From Ilyonectria destructans (lineage: Eukaryota; Ascomycota; Sordariomycetes; Hypocreales; Nectriaceae), in the NCBI GenBank assembly GCA_020740775.1, contig JAHEWK010000012.1, positions 1,054,001 to 1,118,000 of the forward strand: DNA of 64,000 nt, written 5' to 3'. Made by a program: the position numbers and the translations under genes. The notes below the pieces were generated by a model, which was not told the DNA's origin, made no database searches, and worked only from the letters and a program-made list of their open reading frames with translations. Numbering within the stretch: position 1 is the stretch's first letter; each line of letters starts with the position of its first letter. Positions 11,134 to 21,700 of this stretch are shown here, one piece after another.

Positions 11134-11917
11134 TTGGACATTGTTCTCCTGCTTTTGCCTAGACAGTTGGAAGTCGGCATCACCGGAGTATTCGTCTCGT
11201 AATACTTCTTGCACTTGACTAATAGTCGCCATCGCTGTGTGGAATAAATGGAGCATGCAGCTAACTATCACGTCACTCCACCATTTTAATGTTTTTGCTT
11301 TGTTCCGCTTCTAAAAAAGCAAAACCGCGACTTACACGCGCGCAAAAACTTGTAAGAACCCACCAAGCCACCAAGCATAGCAACCCCGAAACCTCTATAT
11401 GCGAAAAAGCTCCCGTCCTGCCAAAATGAAGAACAACCCTCCGAGAACATAAGCGCCGACTGCAACGAGCGGATGCGAAGTCGTCAGCGCGTCCTTCCCC
11501 ACCTTCGGTTAGGTTGCATCGGAGCACCAAGGTGCATACAGGTGGGATGATGACAAGACCCCTCCGAATCACAAAGAGATAGCCGAGAATCAACTCTTCA
11601 GAAAACGCCCGCGAAAAAGATCAAGGTCCTCCTTTGCCCCGTTCAACTTATCGTCAGAGAGGCTAACTGCGCGCTCCACGTGGCTATCTCGGATGAAAGC
11701 TGCCGCCAAGTAACCCCCACGTGGGCCGCCGCCTCAGACGATCTCGCCAGAGCGCCGCGACTGACGCTATTGAGAGCTCCGGCGCGTCTTTTACTTTATT
11801 TGCTTGGCTTCCCCCTTTTGAGCTCTCTTCCCGTGTTTAAACGCGCTTGCTGCTCTGGCGAGCTCATCGACGAACGAGCAGGCAAGCCCCGCGGATGTCA
11901 GAAACACCAGAAACACC
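11134..11917. other. Intergenic, upstream of kinase-like gene
   Basis: No gene seen. Composition shifts back to GC-rich DNA here. The last 200 bp before 11918 presumably carry the promoter and leader of the kinase-like gene. Confidence 0.4.
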
Positions 11918-12733
11918 ATGAGCACGGCCAACAGCAACGTCGAGCTCCTCGCGGCGCTGGTGGACCTGGACGACGCCGACGACGGCGAGTACCGCTTCCT
12001 CGTCGATGGCCGGCACGTCAAGTACGTGACGGTCGAGCCGGGCGCGCTGCCCAAAGACGACCGGACGTTTGCGCCCGTCCTCATCCCGCTGCTGCCGGCG
12101 TTCCCCGCGGGGGACTGGAACGAAGGCCGCGTGCGCAAGGATGAGCGCACGGGGAAGCTGGCCTTCGCCAATCTCAAGAAGGGCCGGCTCCCGGGCATCG
12201 GGAACGTGTGGCACGGCACCAAGGTCGACCACCTGGAGCTTAAGAAGGTCGCCGGCGTGCGCCAGACGCTGCATAGAGTCACGCACCCGCGCTTCGACCG
12301 GCCCATGCTGGCCAAGTTCGCCCAGTTCCCGTGGGAGATTCCCTACTTCGCCGCCGAGACCACGTCGTACGAGTGGATCCACAACCGGGGCGTCGGCCCC
12401 GAGTTCCTCGGCCACATCCACGAGGACGGCCGCGTCATCGGCTTCCTGCTCGAGGAGATCCCCGGCGTGCGGACGGCGGAGCCCGGCGACCTGGCCGCGT
12501 GCCAGCGTAGCCTGGAGCGGCTGCACGCGCTGGAGATTAAGCACTGCGACATCAACAAGCACAACTTCCTGATCCGCGAGGACAACGAGGCGGTGCTGAT
12601 CGACTTTGAGACGGCGCAAAAGTGCGCAGATGTAGAGCAGCTCGACGCCGAGTATCAGAACCTCCAGGAGTCGCTGGAGGACACATCGGGGAGGGGAGGG
12701 GCCGGGATGGCGAGTGATTCAAGTTCGGACTGA
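11918..12733 (+). CDS. Protein-kinase-fold (aminoglycoside-phosphotransferase-like) protein
   Basis: Intronless, 271 residues, starting MSTANSNVELL; the ATG at 11918 is the first in frame with the conserved body. A central LPGIGNVWHGTKVDHLELK block is followed by AKFAQFPWEIPYFAAETTSYEWI, equivalent to the Lys and Glu region of the kinase N-lobe. The C-lobe has a catalytic loop HCDINKHNFLI (HxDxxxxN pattern) and a metal-binding loop LIDFETA, with Glu where kinases normally have Gly in DFG. The tail is acidic/Ser-rich. Homologues are often named 'alpha-galactosidase A' in databases, but nothing here looks like a glycosidase. The substrate is unknown; phosphorylation of a small molecule or protein is inferred from the fold only. 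It is cytosolic by absence of a signal peptide or membrane span. Confidence 0.8.
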   Translation: MSTANSNVELLAALVDLDDADDGEYRFLVDGRHVKYVTVEPGALPKDDRTFAPVLIPLLPAFPAGDWNEGRVRKDERTGKLAFANLKKGRLPGIGNVWHGTKVDHLELKKVAGVRQTLHRVTHPRFDRPMLAKFAQFPWEIPYFAAETTSYEWIHNRGVGPEFLGHIHEDGRVIGFLLEEIPGVRTAEPGDLAACQRSLERLHALEIKHCDINKHNFLIREDNEAVLIDFETAQKCADVEQLDAEYQNLQESLEDTSGRGGAGMASDSSSD

Positions 12734-13220
12734 CAAAGCGGCTTAGCTTTAGGAACGGACGGACTGGCAGCAGAGGACAAGCATACTAGGAACCACGGCA
12801 CTACGTACCAACAAAGACGGAAAAGTCTTTCCATTTCAATATACTCATTCGGCTTTGAGGACTCCATTGAATGGATTGTTTCAATGCAACAAATGTCTTT
12901 GTTGAGGTGAAGCACCTTTGTTGTAAGACTCACCTCGCCGTGTAAGACGCTAAACTGTAAGTGAGTGAGTATCCTTTGTCATTCACCAACGTCACGATGA
13001 ACTCATACATCACACTACATCACACAAGCAAGCGAGGGGACAATGATCGAGATATAGACGAGTTTTCTTATCTCCTATGCACAAACGTGGTATCTCCTGC
13101 TCTCGTCATACCGATCCAAGGACGGTTGATCTCATAGTCTATGTAAAATTCCACAACCCAACGCCGAATGCACCCTAAAAAGACACAAGATGTACAAAAA
13201 TAGAAAGGCTCTCCTCGCAT
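12734..13220. other. Convergent intergenic region, no gene
   Basis: Lies between the 3' ends of the kinase-like gene (+) and the lactonase-fold gene (-). It should hold both 3' untranslated regions and polyadenylation sites. No coding sequence was seen. Confidence 0.5.
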
Positions 13221-14393
13221 CTACGCAATCTGCTGCACAAACTGGGGGCCGAACTGAGGCTCGCCAAACTTGGAGGCGACGATTGTGGCAATGGGAGTCT
13301 CGCCCAGCTTGCCGTTCTCTCCAATGTCGAGGGCGACAAGGCCGAACTCGCCGTCCTGGTTGGCGGAGAAGACGGTCTCGGCGTCGTCGCTCAGGCTGAA
13401 CATGCGGGGGAGAAGACCGCCGGAGGAGACGGTGTCGGCGTACTCGAGGGAGATGGCGCCGCACTTGGTGCGCTTGACCTTGAAGTGGGCGATGGAGTCG
13501 GTGTCGTTGCCGGTCAGGCGGTTGGAGATGTAGACGTCCTGGTTGTTGGGAGTGATCTGGATCTCACCCGCGGCCGCGGAGGTGGCGTTGGCGGGGGGAG
13601 CGTCCGCGCCAAAGGTGGACAGGGTCTGGGTCTTGCTGAAGCGCAGTCCCTCGGTGGTGTACTTGACCTGGTAGACGAGGACCTGGCTGGTGATTTCGCA
13701 GACGACTATGTAGTGGGTAGCACTGTCGGCGCCCTGGGGGTAGAAGACGCCGTGGCGGGGACCGCAGCCAGCGGGCTCGACCTTGACGTACTTGGCGTCG
13801 TACTCGTTCTCCGAGTCAAGGACGACGATGTCGTCGGTGCCGAGGTCGTTGACGGCGAAGTAGCGGCCGGAGGGGTCGAGGTTGGCCTCGTGAGGGTGGG
13901 AGCTGGCCTGGCGCAGCTTGTTGGGGCCAAGGTCGCCCGCGGACTCAATCGTCTTGACGAGCTCGAGGCCGCCGTTCTCAATGTTCCAGACATCGACGGT
14001 GCCGTTGCCGTAGGCGGAGCCAATCATGCGGGTCTTGTCCTTGTTGAACTCGAGGTGGACGACGCCCACGCTGCCGTTCTGGCCGGCCTTCTTCTCGAGC
14101 GTGTTGTTCTCCAGGTCGAGCTCGTAGTAGTAGATGGCGGACGAGAACTCGTCGACGGCGTAGAGGCGGTTGGGAGGGGCAAAGGCCATCCAGGAAGGGT
14201 CGCCAATGGACTTCTCCTCCAAGGTCATGGTGAACTTCTTGGCCGCGGGCTGGTAGTCGGCGATGTAGATGTGGCCGTTGTTGCCCATGAGGACGCGGGC
14301 GGTGGTTGCGGAGTAGTCCGCGGCGCGGCGGTAGCTAGGGAGGGCTGAGGCAGTAGCTGCGAGGGCCGTGAGGCCAAGGGCGGAAAACTTCAT
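13221..14393 (-). CDS. Secreted lactonase-type seven-bladed beta-propeller
   Basis: Intronless, 390 residues. N-terminal signal peptide (MKFSALGLTALAATASA) with likely cleavage after ASA, then a repetitive propeller: GNNGHIYIADY, VHLEFNKDKTRMIGSAYGNGTVDVW, SSHPHEANLDPSGRYFAVNDLGTDDIVVL, GPRHGVFYPQG, GEIQITPNNQDVYISNR, PRMFSLSDDAETVFSANQD. The HPHEANLDPSGRY and GPRHGVF segments are characteristic of the lactonase family that includes 6-phosphogluconolactonase and carboxy-cis,cis-muconate cyclase (PF10282). Several NGT/NAT glycosylation sequons support passage through the secretory pathway. The physiological lactone is not predictable; a secreted copy is unlikely to serve the cytosolic pentose-phosphate pathway. 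Confidence 0.85.
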   Translation of the reverse strand: MKFSALGLTALAATASALPSYRRAADYSATTARVLMGNNGHIYIADYQPAAKKFTMTLEEKSIGDPSWMAFAPPNRLYAVDEFSSAIYYYELDLENNTLEKKAGQNGSVGVVHLEFNKDKTRMIGSAYGNGTVDVWNIENGGLELVKTIESAGDLGPNKLRQASSHPHEANLDPSGRYFAVNDLGTDDIVVLDSENEYDAKYVKVEPAGCGPRHGVFYPQGADSATHYIVVCEITSQVLVYQVKYTTEGLRFSKTQTLSTFGADAPPANATSAAAGEIQITPNNQDVYISNRLTGNDTDSIAHFKVKRTKCGAISLEYADTVSSGGLLPRMFSLSDDAETVFSANQDGEFGLVALDIGENGKLGETPIATIVASKFGEPQFGPQFVQQIA

Positions 14394-16757
14394 TGTGAAG
14401 TCTGTTGTGGATTGATGGTCGTGGTCGTGGTGTTGAGGGTGGACTCAAGTAGGCGGAAGGGAAGGGAAGGGAAATGGTCGAGAATAAGTGTCTGACAGAA
14501 ATGAAACCTAACCGGAAATCTTAATGTAGAAATAGTCCGAGTGAATTGGCTCAAGGGAGTAGTAAGAAGTGATCTGATGCAGGCAGTGAGACCAAACTGA
14601 GGAAAGAAGGAATATATAAGCGTCGCGCCAAAAGATGATTCAAGGCTGGGGCGGGTGAATCACGAACAAGGCCCCCTGGTCACGCGGAGGCTGAACAGCG
14701 GATGTGCTCACAGCAAAAGAGGCTCCAGTTCGGGGATTGACTGGATCATGGGATGACCAAAATAAAACAGCCCCCTGTCTCAGGGCTCGGGGAAGGGCAA
14801 GGGAAGTGCCAATCCCTTTCTGGGACGGTATTACATGTTCCGGGGACGACGGAGGCGCAGGCGCAGGGCCAGCCAGTCCGCTTGCTCGGGCTTGGACCAA
14901 AGGGCGGAGTAAAAGAAACCCTGGAACGAGAGAGAGAGCCAAAGGCGGGCCGAAAATAAAGAAAACTACAAACAAAGCCAAGCCATGCATGCTGACTGCC
15001 CCGTCTCACTCGCCTGGGCTCTTTGGCCCCCAGGCACAAACGCCAGTGGGCGGGCTGTGCTACATCCAGTCGCGGGTACAGTGGCATCGCATTGTGTCAT
15101 CCAATCTCAGCGCATCGGCGACCATTTGGCGCTGGCATGGGGGAGGAAAGCGGGCCCAGTCAAGTTTATCAGGGGCTGACCAAGAAAAAGCCAACGCTCC
15201 ATGGTCAGGGCGGTCGAGAGAAAAGACAAAAGCTGGGCCACAGAACCAGCAGTCCGAGGCCGAGTGCGAGGAGAAGCCCGCTGACGGAATGACGCAGGGG
15301 CGCGGTTGAGGCGCTGTCGGTACGCGGAGCGCGAGAGAGAGAGGGAGACGAAACGAAACAAGGGGGGAATTGCCAAAAACCAACAGATGAAAAAAGTGCA
15401 ATGGTTTCACTCAAAGGCAAACGCCAACGTCTCGTCCAGTTGATAGGTTAGCTCGCGCCGCACAGGATTCTGGGCTTGCCTCTCTGTCTGAGGCTCTGAG
15501 GCTGAACGAATGCCAGGTTAAGGTTTCCTCTCCCTCCCGACTCCTCCGAACGCGAGCCTCTCACTGGACTCCCGGGGGCCACCAGGGCTTCTCGACCAAC
15601 CCCTGTGGCGCTGCGGGGCCCAGCCTTACAGGGGGTTACCCGGCGCTTCTTAGCCAGTCGTGGGGCTGCTGTGGGGGAGAGAGAGCGGCCCCCAGCGTTT
15701 CCGTTTCCAGGGGCGGCTGTAGGCTCCGGTTGTTTGACGACTGGGGGAGGGTTGGATCGACACATTGAAGCGCTGGATTGGATGGGATTGGAGGACATTG
15801 GATCACCGTGACATCTCTCCCGCATGGACCGCCCATTGTGAGGCCTTTTTTAGGGTTTTAAGGTTGTTGGGGGGACACAAACAGGAGAAAACCCGCATCG
15901 GTCGAGCCCCGTGGCCTGGGTTTTGCCGCTCACCACTGCGGGACTCATCGGTTGGTCAGGACGAGTCGGAAACGCACTCTCGCCAAAGCTCCATCACTCA
16001 AACTTACGCCTTGCTGCTGTTGGTGATGACTCTTTCCCGTTCGACGCCCCCGTCCGTCCGTCCTCCCGACCCGGGACCAGGCGGCTCGCTCGGAAAGTCT
16101 ATGTCAAACAGGACGATCCTCATAAAGCACGGGTCCTGTGATTAGTCCAGGTGCAGCGTGGCCGATCCTTCAGGCTGCTCACCTTAGTCGAAACATGGGA
16201 TCTGATCCCCGACGCGCGAGGAAATCAATCAGGGCCGCACCGATATGCCGCTCGTCAATTGCCCCGGTGCGAGCTGGGGGCCGCGTCCCATTAGCCGCTG
16301 TCAAACGGCTCTGGCGCTGTGGGGCATCGGCAAACGGCTGCGGCCGGCTCTATTCACCGTACACCACCACTGGCGAGTGAGAGAGGAGGTTGTAGTTCAT
16401 AGTGTGGTTCATAGAGATGGACTCACTCTCAAGTTTGCTTTGGGAAACAAAAGGCGTTCAATTCATCTTTGATCAACTACATGTTTTTAAACAGTCCCAT
16501 TCTAGCACGCTCTATGGCGGGAATAGAGCAAACCTCAACAGGCAACCATCAGGCATCCACGGCCATCCCAGCAAACCACTGACAGTAGCAAACCACTAAC
16601 AACAGCAAATACACTCACGATATCAATTCAACTGTAGTTCATCATCCATCCGCAATTCTAGACTCTCTGTACTTAAGACAACCTTACATCAGTGCATCAT
16701 CCTCTCTGACCTTGTCCTCTAGCCACCAACCGTGAATCCTGACATCTACCCATCATC
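14394..16757. other. Long divergent intergenic region (2.4 kb), no gene
   Basis: Sits between the divergently transcribed lactonase-fold (-) and hydrolase (+) genes and must contain both promoters. I examined the frames of up to about 200 codons here; all are biased toward Arg/Ser/Pro/Gly without conserved motifs. No tRNA-like A/B boxes or repeats stood out. Confidence 0.45.
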
Positions 16758-17600
16758 ATGGACTCCCCCATCACCACCGACTTCTCCATCCCCTTCAGCA
16801 TCTCCCCCACCGACACCAACCACACCCACACCGTCGTCTTTCTCCACGGCCGCGGCGACACACCCCGTAACTTTTCCTACTCCCTGCACTCCTCGCCCGA
16901 CGCCCAGGGTCGCTCCCTCATCGAGGCCTTCCCCTCGCTGCGATGGGTCTTCCCTGAGCCCGGCGCGCAGTCGTGCCAGTGGTTCGACATCTGGAACGTC
17001 GCCGACTTCGCCGACCGCGAACACCTCCAAGCGCCCGGGCTGCGCGCCAGCGTCGCCCGCATCCGCGCCGTCGTCGAGCGGGAGGCGGCCGCGCTGGGTG
17101 GTCGCTGGGATCGCATCGTGCTGGCGGGCATCAGCCAGGGCTCCGCCACGGGCGTGCACACGCTGCTCAACCTGGACGTCCCGTCGATGCCCGCCGGCGT
17201 CGATGCTCTCCCGCGCCGCCTCGCCGCGTTCCTCAGCTTCTCGGCCAGGATGCCCTTCCCCGGCCGCAGCCTCGCCGGCACCCGCGCAGTCCTCCAGCTC
17301 GACGACGTACCCGCCCACGCCGACGTGCTGCGCAACACGCCTATGCTGCTGGAGCACTGCACCGACGATCCGCTCGTGCTGGTGCGCCATGGCCGGACCC
17401 TGCGCGACACATTGGCAAGCTTTGGCGCCGACGTCGCATGGCGTGAGTACCCCGAGGGCGGGCACTGGTTCAACTCGCCGACGGGGATGGAGGAGGCGGC
17501 CGTGTTTTTAGAAAAAGTGCTAGGAATCCAGCGAGCGGCCGCTGCGTCTCCTGGGTCAGCGACCATGAAGGGCTCGCCAGATGCAATGGACCTCGATTAG
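16758..17600 (+). CDS. Phospholipase/carboxylesterase-type alpha/beta hydrolase
   Basis: Intronless, 280 residues from ATG 16758. The core matches the acyl-protein thioesterase/carboxylesterase family: oxyanion region VVFLHGRGD, a tryptophan-rich lid segment PGAQSCQWFDIWNVADF, nucleophile elbow AGISQGSA (catalytic Ser in GxSxG), then LEHCTDDPLV supplying the Asp and EGGHWF supplying the His. No signal peptide, so cytosolic. Members hydrolyse short-chain esters or thioester-linked acyl groups; the extended C-terminal tail (SPGSATMKGSPDAMDLD) is not part of the fold and may be disordered. The substrate is not predictable from sequence. Confidence 0.88.
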   Translation: MDSPITTDFSIPFSISPTDTNHTHTVVFLHGRGDTPRNFSYSLHSSPDAQGRSLIEAFPSLRWVFPEPGAQSCQWFDIWNVADFADREHLQAPGLRASVARIRAVVEREAAALGGRWDRIVLAGISQGSATGVHTLLNLDVPSMPAGVDALPRRLAAFLSFSARMPFPGRSLAGTRAVLQLDDVPAHADVLRNTPMLLEHCTDDPLVLVRHGRTLRDTLASFGADVAWREYPEGGHWFNSPTGMEEAAVFLEKVLGIQRAAAASPGSATMKGSPDAMDLD

Positions 17601-18031
17601 TTCGCCCACATGTCAGCAGCTGCGAGGTTACTTTCTCGTATATGTCAGATGTGCTAGCGTCTCACGGAAGCGAAATCAGCTATAATCGATGTCAGACGCC
17701 ATGGATTGTAATCCCGGATGAGCAACGATTTAAATAAGACTTATTGCCTTGGCAGCCCGGAGTTGGCAAGATACTGCATTGTGACATTTTAAGAGAATTG
17801 AGAGATGATGAATGTGGTGAAATCCAATCTAATATTCGCATGGGTAGTCTAACTAGAAATGTGTTGATATGAAAGTAGTCTATCGCTCAAATAATTCCCA
17901 TTGCTCCCGTCACCCATTGCATTATATGCTAAAGCAAAAGGCGCTCACAAATCAGCCAACCCCCCAAGGTATAAGGAATCCCGTCATCAGAGCATCATTG
18001 ATGTTACAATTGTCGCACCCAGGAAAACCTG
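17601..18031. other. Convergent intergenic region, no gene
   Basis: AT-rich 3' flank shared by the hydrolase (+) and the reductase-like gene (-). No coding potential seen; likely 3' untranslated regions. Confidence 0.5.
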
Positions 18032-18775
18032 TTACCAGGTGATGGAGACAGCCTTGCCGTTGTACTGAGGGCACTCAGCGGCCAGGAGGTTCTCATACAT
18101 CCAGCGACCGACATCCTCACGGGAGATGGTGTAGCCAACCTCCTTCTTCTCGACACCTTTTTGGAGGTCCTCGACGCCGACGCGGATCTTGCGGTCGGGC
18201 TTGCTGCCGTCGACGAGAAAGCTGGGGCGGACGGCGACCCACCGCTCGGGCGACTCGAGCAGGCGCTCCTCCATGACCTTCTTGTCGGCGTGGGGCATGG
18301 AGAGGCCGTAGTGGTAGAAGGGGAGAAAGGCCAGCGGGACGTCGCGGGCGTGCTTGGAGATGCCGGTGGTGCTGATGACGGCGACCAGCGGGTTGCCCTG
18401 GGCGCCGGCGAGGCGGAGCTTGTTGAGGGCCTCGAGCAGGGTGGCGATGCCCTTCTTGCAGACGTCGGGGTCGTCGATGGTGAAGTTCTTGGGGTTGAAC
18501 AGGCCGCCGATGGTGAAGCTGACGGAGTCGACGAGGCGGGAGGGGTCGGCCGGGTGGGTCAGGCAGGCGGCGACGGAGTCGGCGTCGTGGGCGTTGCCCT
18601 GGCGGATGTGGAGGTTGGTGGGGCGGTTGGGGAAGAGGGCCTCGACCTTGGAGGGCGTGCGGCAGAGGGCGATGCAAGTGTGGCCAGCGGCGACGGCGAG
18701 CTTGAGAGATGCGAGGCCGCAGCCACCGGAGCCGCCAAGAAAGGCGATGGTCTGGTTGGAGAGAGTGGCAGACAT
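18032..18775 (-). CDS. NAD(P)-binding Rossmann-fold (NmrA/SDR-type) protein
   Basis: Intronless, 247 residues. The N-terminus QTIAFLGGSGGCGLASLKLA is a dinucleotide-binding beta-alpha-beta unit with a GxxGxxG motif. LCRTPSKVEALFP follows, where an Arg/Ser pair after strand 2 suggests NADP preference, then LHIRQGNAHDADSV (the acidic Asp after strand 3 region). The middle carries VAVISTTGISKH and the later VRPSFLVDG typical of atypical SDRs. The canonical YxxxK pair is not clear, so it may be a non-catalytic sensor or a reductase with a divergent site, as in NmrA-like and biliverdin-reductase-B-like proteins. Cytosolic. Partner and substrate unknown. Confidence 0.82.
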   Translation of the reverse strand: MSATLSNQTIAFLGGSGGCGLASLKLAVAAGHTCIALCRTPSKVEALFPNRPTNLHIRQGNAHDADSVAACLTHPADPSRLVDSVSFTIGGLFNPKNFTIDDPDVCKKGIATLLEALNKLRLAGAQGNPLVAVISTTGISKHARDVPLAFLPFYHYGLSMPHADKKVMEERLLESPERWVAVRPSFLVDGSKPDRKIRVGVEDLQKGVEKKEVGYTISREDVGRWMYENLLAAECPQYNGKAVSITW

Positions 18776-19944
18776 TTTGATATGTGGTAGATGGATGGAT
18801 GTAGATGGGTGTAAGTGGGGCTGGTAGTGTTGAAGCTGTAGTAGCTTTGAGAGTCTGGTTGTGGTAGTGGTTGTGTGAGGAGAGTGTCGTGAAACTGAAG
18901 ATGTTGGTTGTGATGATGTTCCAAGTTCAGTTCGAGACCGGGAGATGCTCCTGTATTTATCTCAGATGCATGCATGAGGCCAACATCCGAATCCTTCCTT
19001 CCGCCTTGAAACGGGAGCTTGGGAATCTGCTATTGCGGAGGGGTCCTGCCGATCGGGACTCCACACGGAGGTACGAGCGATCAGTTACTATCGGCAGCAA
19101 AATGGAAGTGGAAGCGCTAACAGGGCATCTGTACCGAGCCAAAGAGTCGTTCCGAGTGGAGAACCAATGCAATGACATGGACCAATCGCGCTCTCGCAAA
19201 AATGCCACTCGCGCCTTCGGCCTCGTCCCTCGCGCATCCCAAACCGCAAGTCGCGGGGTGCGCCACGCGAATCTCGCTGCACTCATCGCCCCCAGGGTGC
19301 GAATGCGATGGGGGCCGTGCCTCTGAGCCACAGGGCGTCATTGCGCCTGCCACCTCCACTGGCATCGTACCGCCAGCCAACCACGCCACAGGCACTGCCC
19401 TGTCAGCGCCACATCTGGACAGTTACGCGGCGGCAAGTTGGGTGGTGGAATTCGGCATTGACTAGGCGTCAGGATTAAAGAACCAACAGAAGCAACGCAT
19501 CACAATGCTGTTGGGCGAAATCCCCATGATATTGTCCTATAATAGAATCCTTCCTAAGTCAAGGATCGTCTCGCCATCTCCTTTTTAGCCGTTGCAGCCC
19601 AACATGGTACTGTAGAGTCGCAGAGCCAACGCCCGCACGCTGCAGTGCTCCTCTATGATGCTTCTGTGATGCTCCTCTGGATGCCTCTTTGGGAAATCCA
19701 GGTGACGACTGCTACCCATCCGCCATCCACATCAATCCTCCATATCACCACTTATACCAACCCCTCTTTGGCAGGCTAAACAGGAGTTACATTGGCTATT
19801 TCAGTACTTGGGTGGCCGATGAACAGGAACATCATTGGTTAGACTCGCATATCTCCCACTGCCCTTATTCGATACTAGACTTATACGCACAACACCAAAC
19901 TGAAACGTCCCAGCCGCCTCAACCATCACAATCACAATCACACT
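18776..19944. other. Intergenic, no gene
   Basis: Contains the promoter of the reductase-like gene at its left end and the 3' flank of the P450 gene at its right. Only weak frames were seen. The right end is rich in CAATCA/CTC units running into the P450 stop codon. Confidence 0.45.
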
Positions 19945-21700
19945 CTACTCAATCTTCGTCCCCAACATTCTCCTCAGCTCCGCCTCCCCCCTCTCCCAAT
20001 CATCCTCCACCCCCTTCGCCCTCCCTTCCCGCACCTTCACCTCGACCACCAGCCCCTCACGCGGCTTCATCATCAACCCACCATCAAACCCCTCCTCGAC
20101 GCTCAGGTCCGTCCCCGCGGGCACGGCCATGTCCAGCGCCCACACGACCTTGGCCATGATCGTCAGCAGCGCTTGCATCGTGTACTGCTCCCCGAGGCAC
20201 TTGCGGCGGCCGGCGCCAAACACCCACGTGCTCCGCAGCAGCTCGTCGTTCTGCACCGCGGCGTCCAGGTACCGCGACGGGTCGAACGTGTCTGGGTCCC
20301 GGTGGATGGCCGGGTCGTGTAGCAGCCCGTACGCGTTGACGACGACGTTGGTACCCCGTGGGATCACGTACCCCTTGTAAGTGTCGTCCGACTCAGTAAC
20401 GTGCGGAAGCCCTAGCGGAGTCGACGGTCTCCATCGCAGCATCTACACCAAGCATACGCAATGCGCCTCGTCAGCCTCTTGGTCTCCACACCACAACCCC
20501 TGAGAACTTGAGAAGTCGAAACTCAACTCAACTCAACTCAACCACACAAGTCATAAAGTCAAAAGATTGCTCACTCACCTCCAGCATACACGCCTTCAAA
20601 TACGGCAACCTGGCCACGTCCTCTCCGTTGGGCATCTTCCCCTGACACACCACTTCTATCTCATCCCGGGCCTTCGCCAACACCTCCGGGTGTCCGGCCA
20701 TGGCCACGACGAAGTTCAACACCGCCGCACTCGACGTATCAAATGCCGCGTCCAGCAGCCCGCCAGCCAGCCACTTCACCTCCGTCTCTGGCATCTCCTC
20801 GTCCATCAGCCGCTCCATGACGCACACGTACTCACCAGCCGGCCCGCCCTCGCGTCGCCGCTCCCGCGCCGCCTTGGCCCTGGCCACCATCTCGCCGTAG
20901 AAGCCCTCCTGGTGCTCCCGCACAAACTTGGCGTCTCGCTTCCACTTGGCCCAGCGAGCCGGCACCCACCGCAGCGGCACGATGAAGTCCACCGGCGGCG
21001 TCTTACCCGGCTCCAGGAGACCCGTCAGCAGCTTCTGTCGGTAAAAGTACGTCCGGAGCAGCTCCGGACTCACATCGGCCTGTCCGCTCAACGCAACCAG
21101 CGGTGTGCTCAACGCCCACACCCGCAGGTGTTCCAGGAAGTCTCCTGGTCGGTCCACGAGGCTCTTGACACAGCGTGAACTCATGGAATCGATGATGGGT
21201 CCCAGGCTGTCGATGCCCTGCTGGCTGAGGAACCACCTCGCCGGCCGCTTCCATCGCTTAAGCAACCGGTCGTTGCGCTGGAACAGAAGGATCTGCCCCA
21301 TCTCCGGATCAAACACATGGTTGAGGGCGATGTAGTTATACGGCCGTCCCGCATACAAGTGTCCGCGCCGGTCGTAAAGCTCGTGGATATCCTCGGGGTC
21401 CTGCAGCACGATGAGGTTAAGCGGACCGGCCTTGAGCCCGATGATGGGCCCGTACTGCTTCGTCCACTCCGCAAAGGTCACGTACGACTTTACCAGCGGG
21501 ATGGACGCGAGGTTGCCCAGGAACGGCACCCCGCGCGGACCCGGGGGAAAGTTCTTTGGTCGGCGAGTTGCGACGTGGGCTTGGACGATGAGAAAGACGA
21601 CCAGAAGCAGGCATACGGCGAGAGCGGCCCGAGACCACGTCAGGGGCAAATCCGGGTCCAAGGCCGAGGACATATTGTGCAACGGCTGCTTGCTCGACAT
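19945..21700 (-). CDS. Cytochrome P450 monooxygenase, membrane-anchored
   Basis: Two exons, 21700..20579 and 20442..19945, 539 residues; the 136-nt intron has donor GTGAGT and acceptor GGTGTAG. Start chosen at MSSKQPLHN (21700); an in-frame upstream Met at 21814 would add a 38-residue hydrophobic extension. The N-terminal anchor (ALAVCLLLVVFLIVQAHV) is followed by the hinge FPPGPRGVPFLGN. The I-helix reads LLDAAFDTSSAA, lacking the usual AGxDT glycine. ExxR is EMLR and is assembled exactly across the splice junction; the heme loop is FGAGRRKCLGEQ with the Cys thiolate ligand. It resembles microsomal class II P450s of the OrdA-like kind found in fungal secondary metabolism, and acts in the ER with NADPH-P450 reductase. 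Substrate unknown; no polyketide or peptide synthase is nearby. Confidence 0.92.
20519..20545. repeat. Pentamer repeat inside the P450 intron
   Basis: Four to five tandem copies of ACTCA/CTCAA lie in the middle of the 136-nt P450 intron. As it is intronic, the repeat can vary in length without changing the protein. Confidence 0.75.

Noticed and set aside
13485..14348. 287-codon plus-strand frame opposite the lactonase-fold gene
   Set aside because: Val/Gly/Ala-rich mirror of a GC-rich coding exon; the minus strand has a signal peptide and family motifs.
16758..21700. Secondary-metabolite cluster around hydrolase, reductase-like protein and P450
   Set aside because: No polyketide synthase, NRPS, terpene synthase, pathway transporter or cluster regulator within the neighbourhood.
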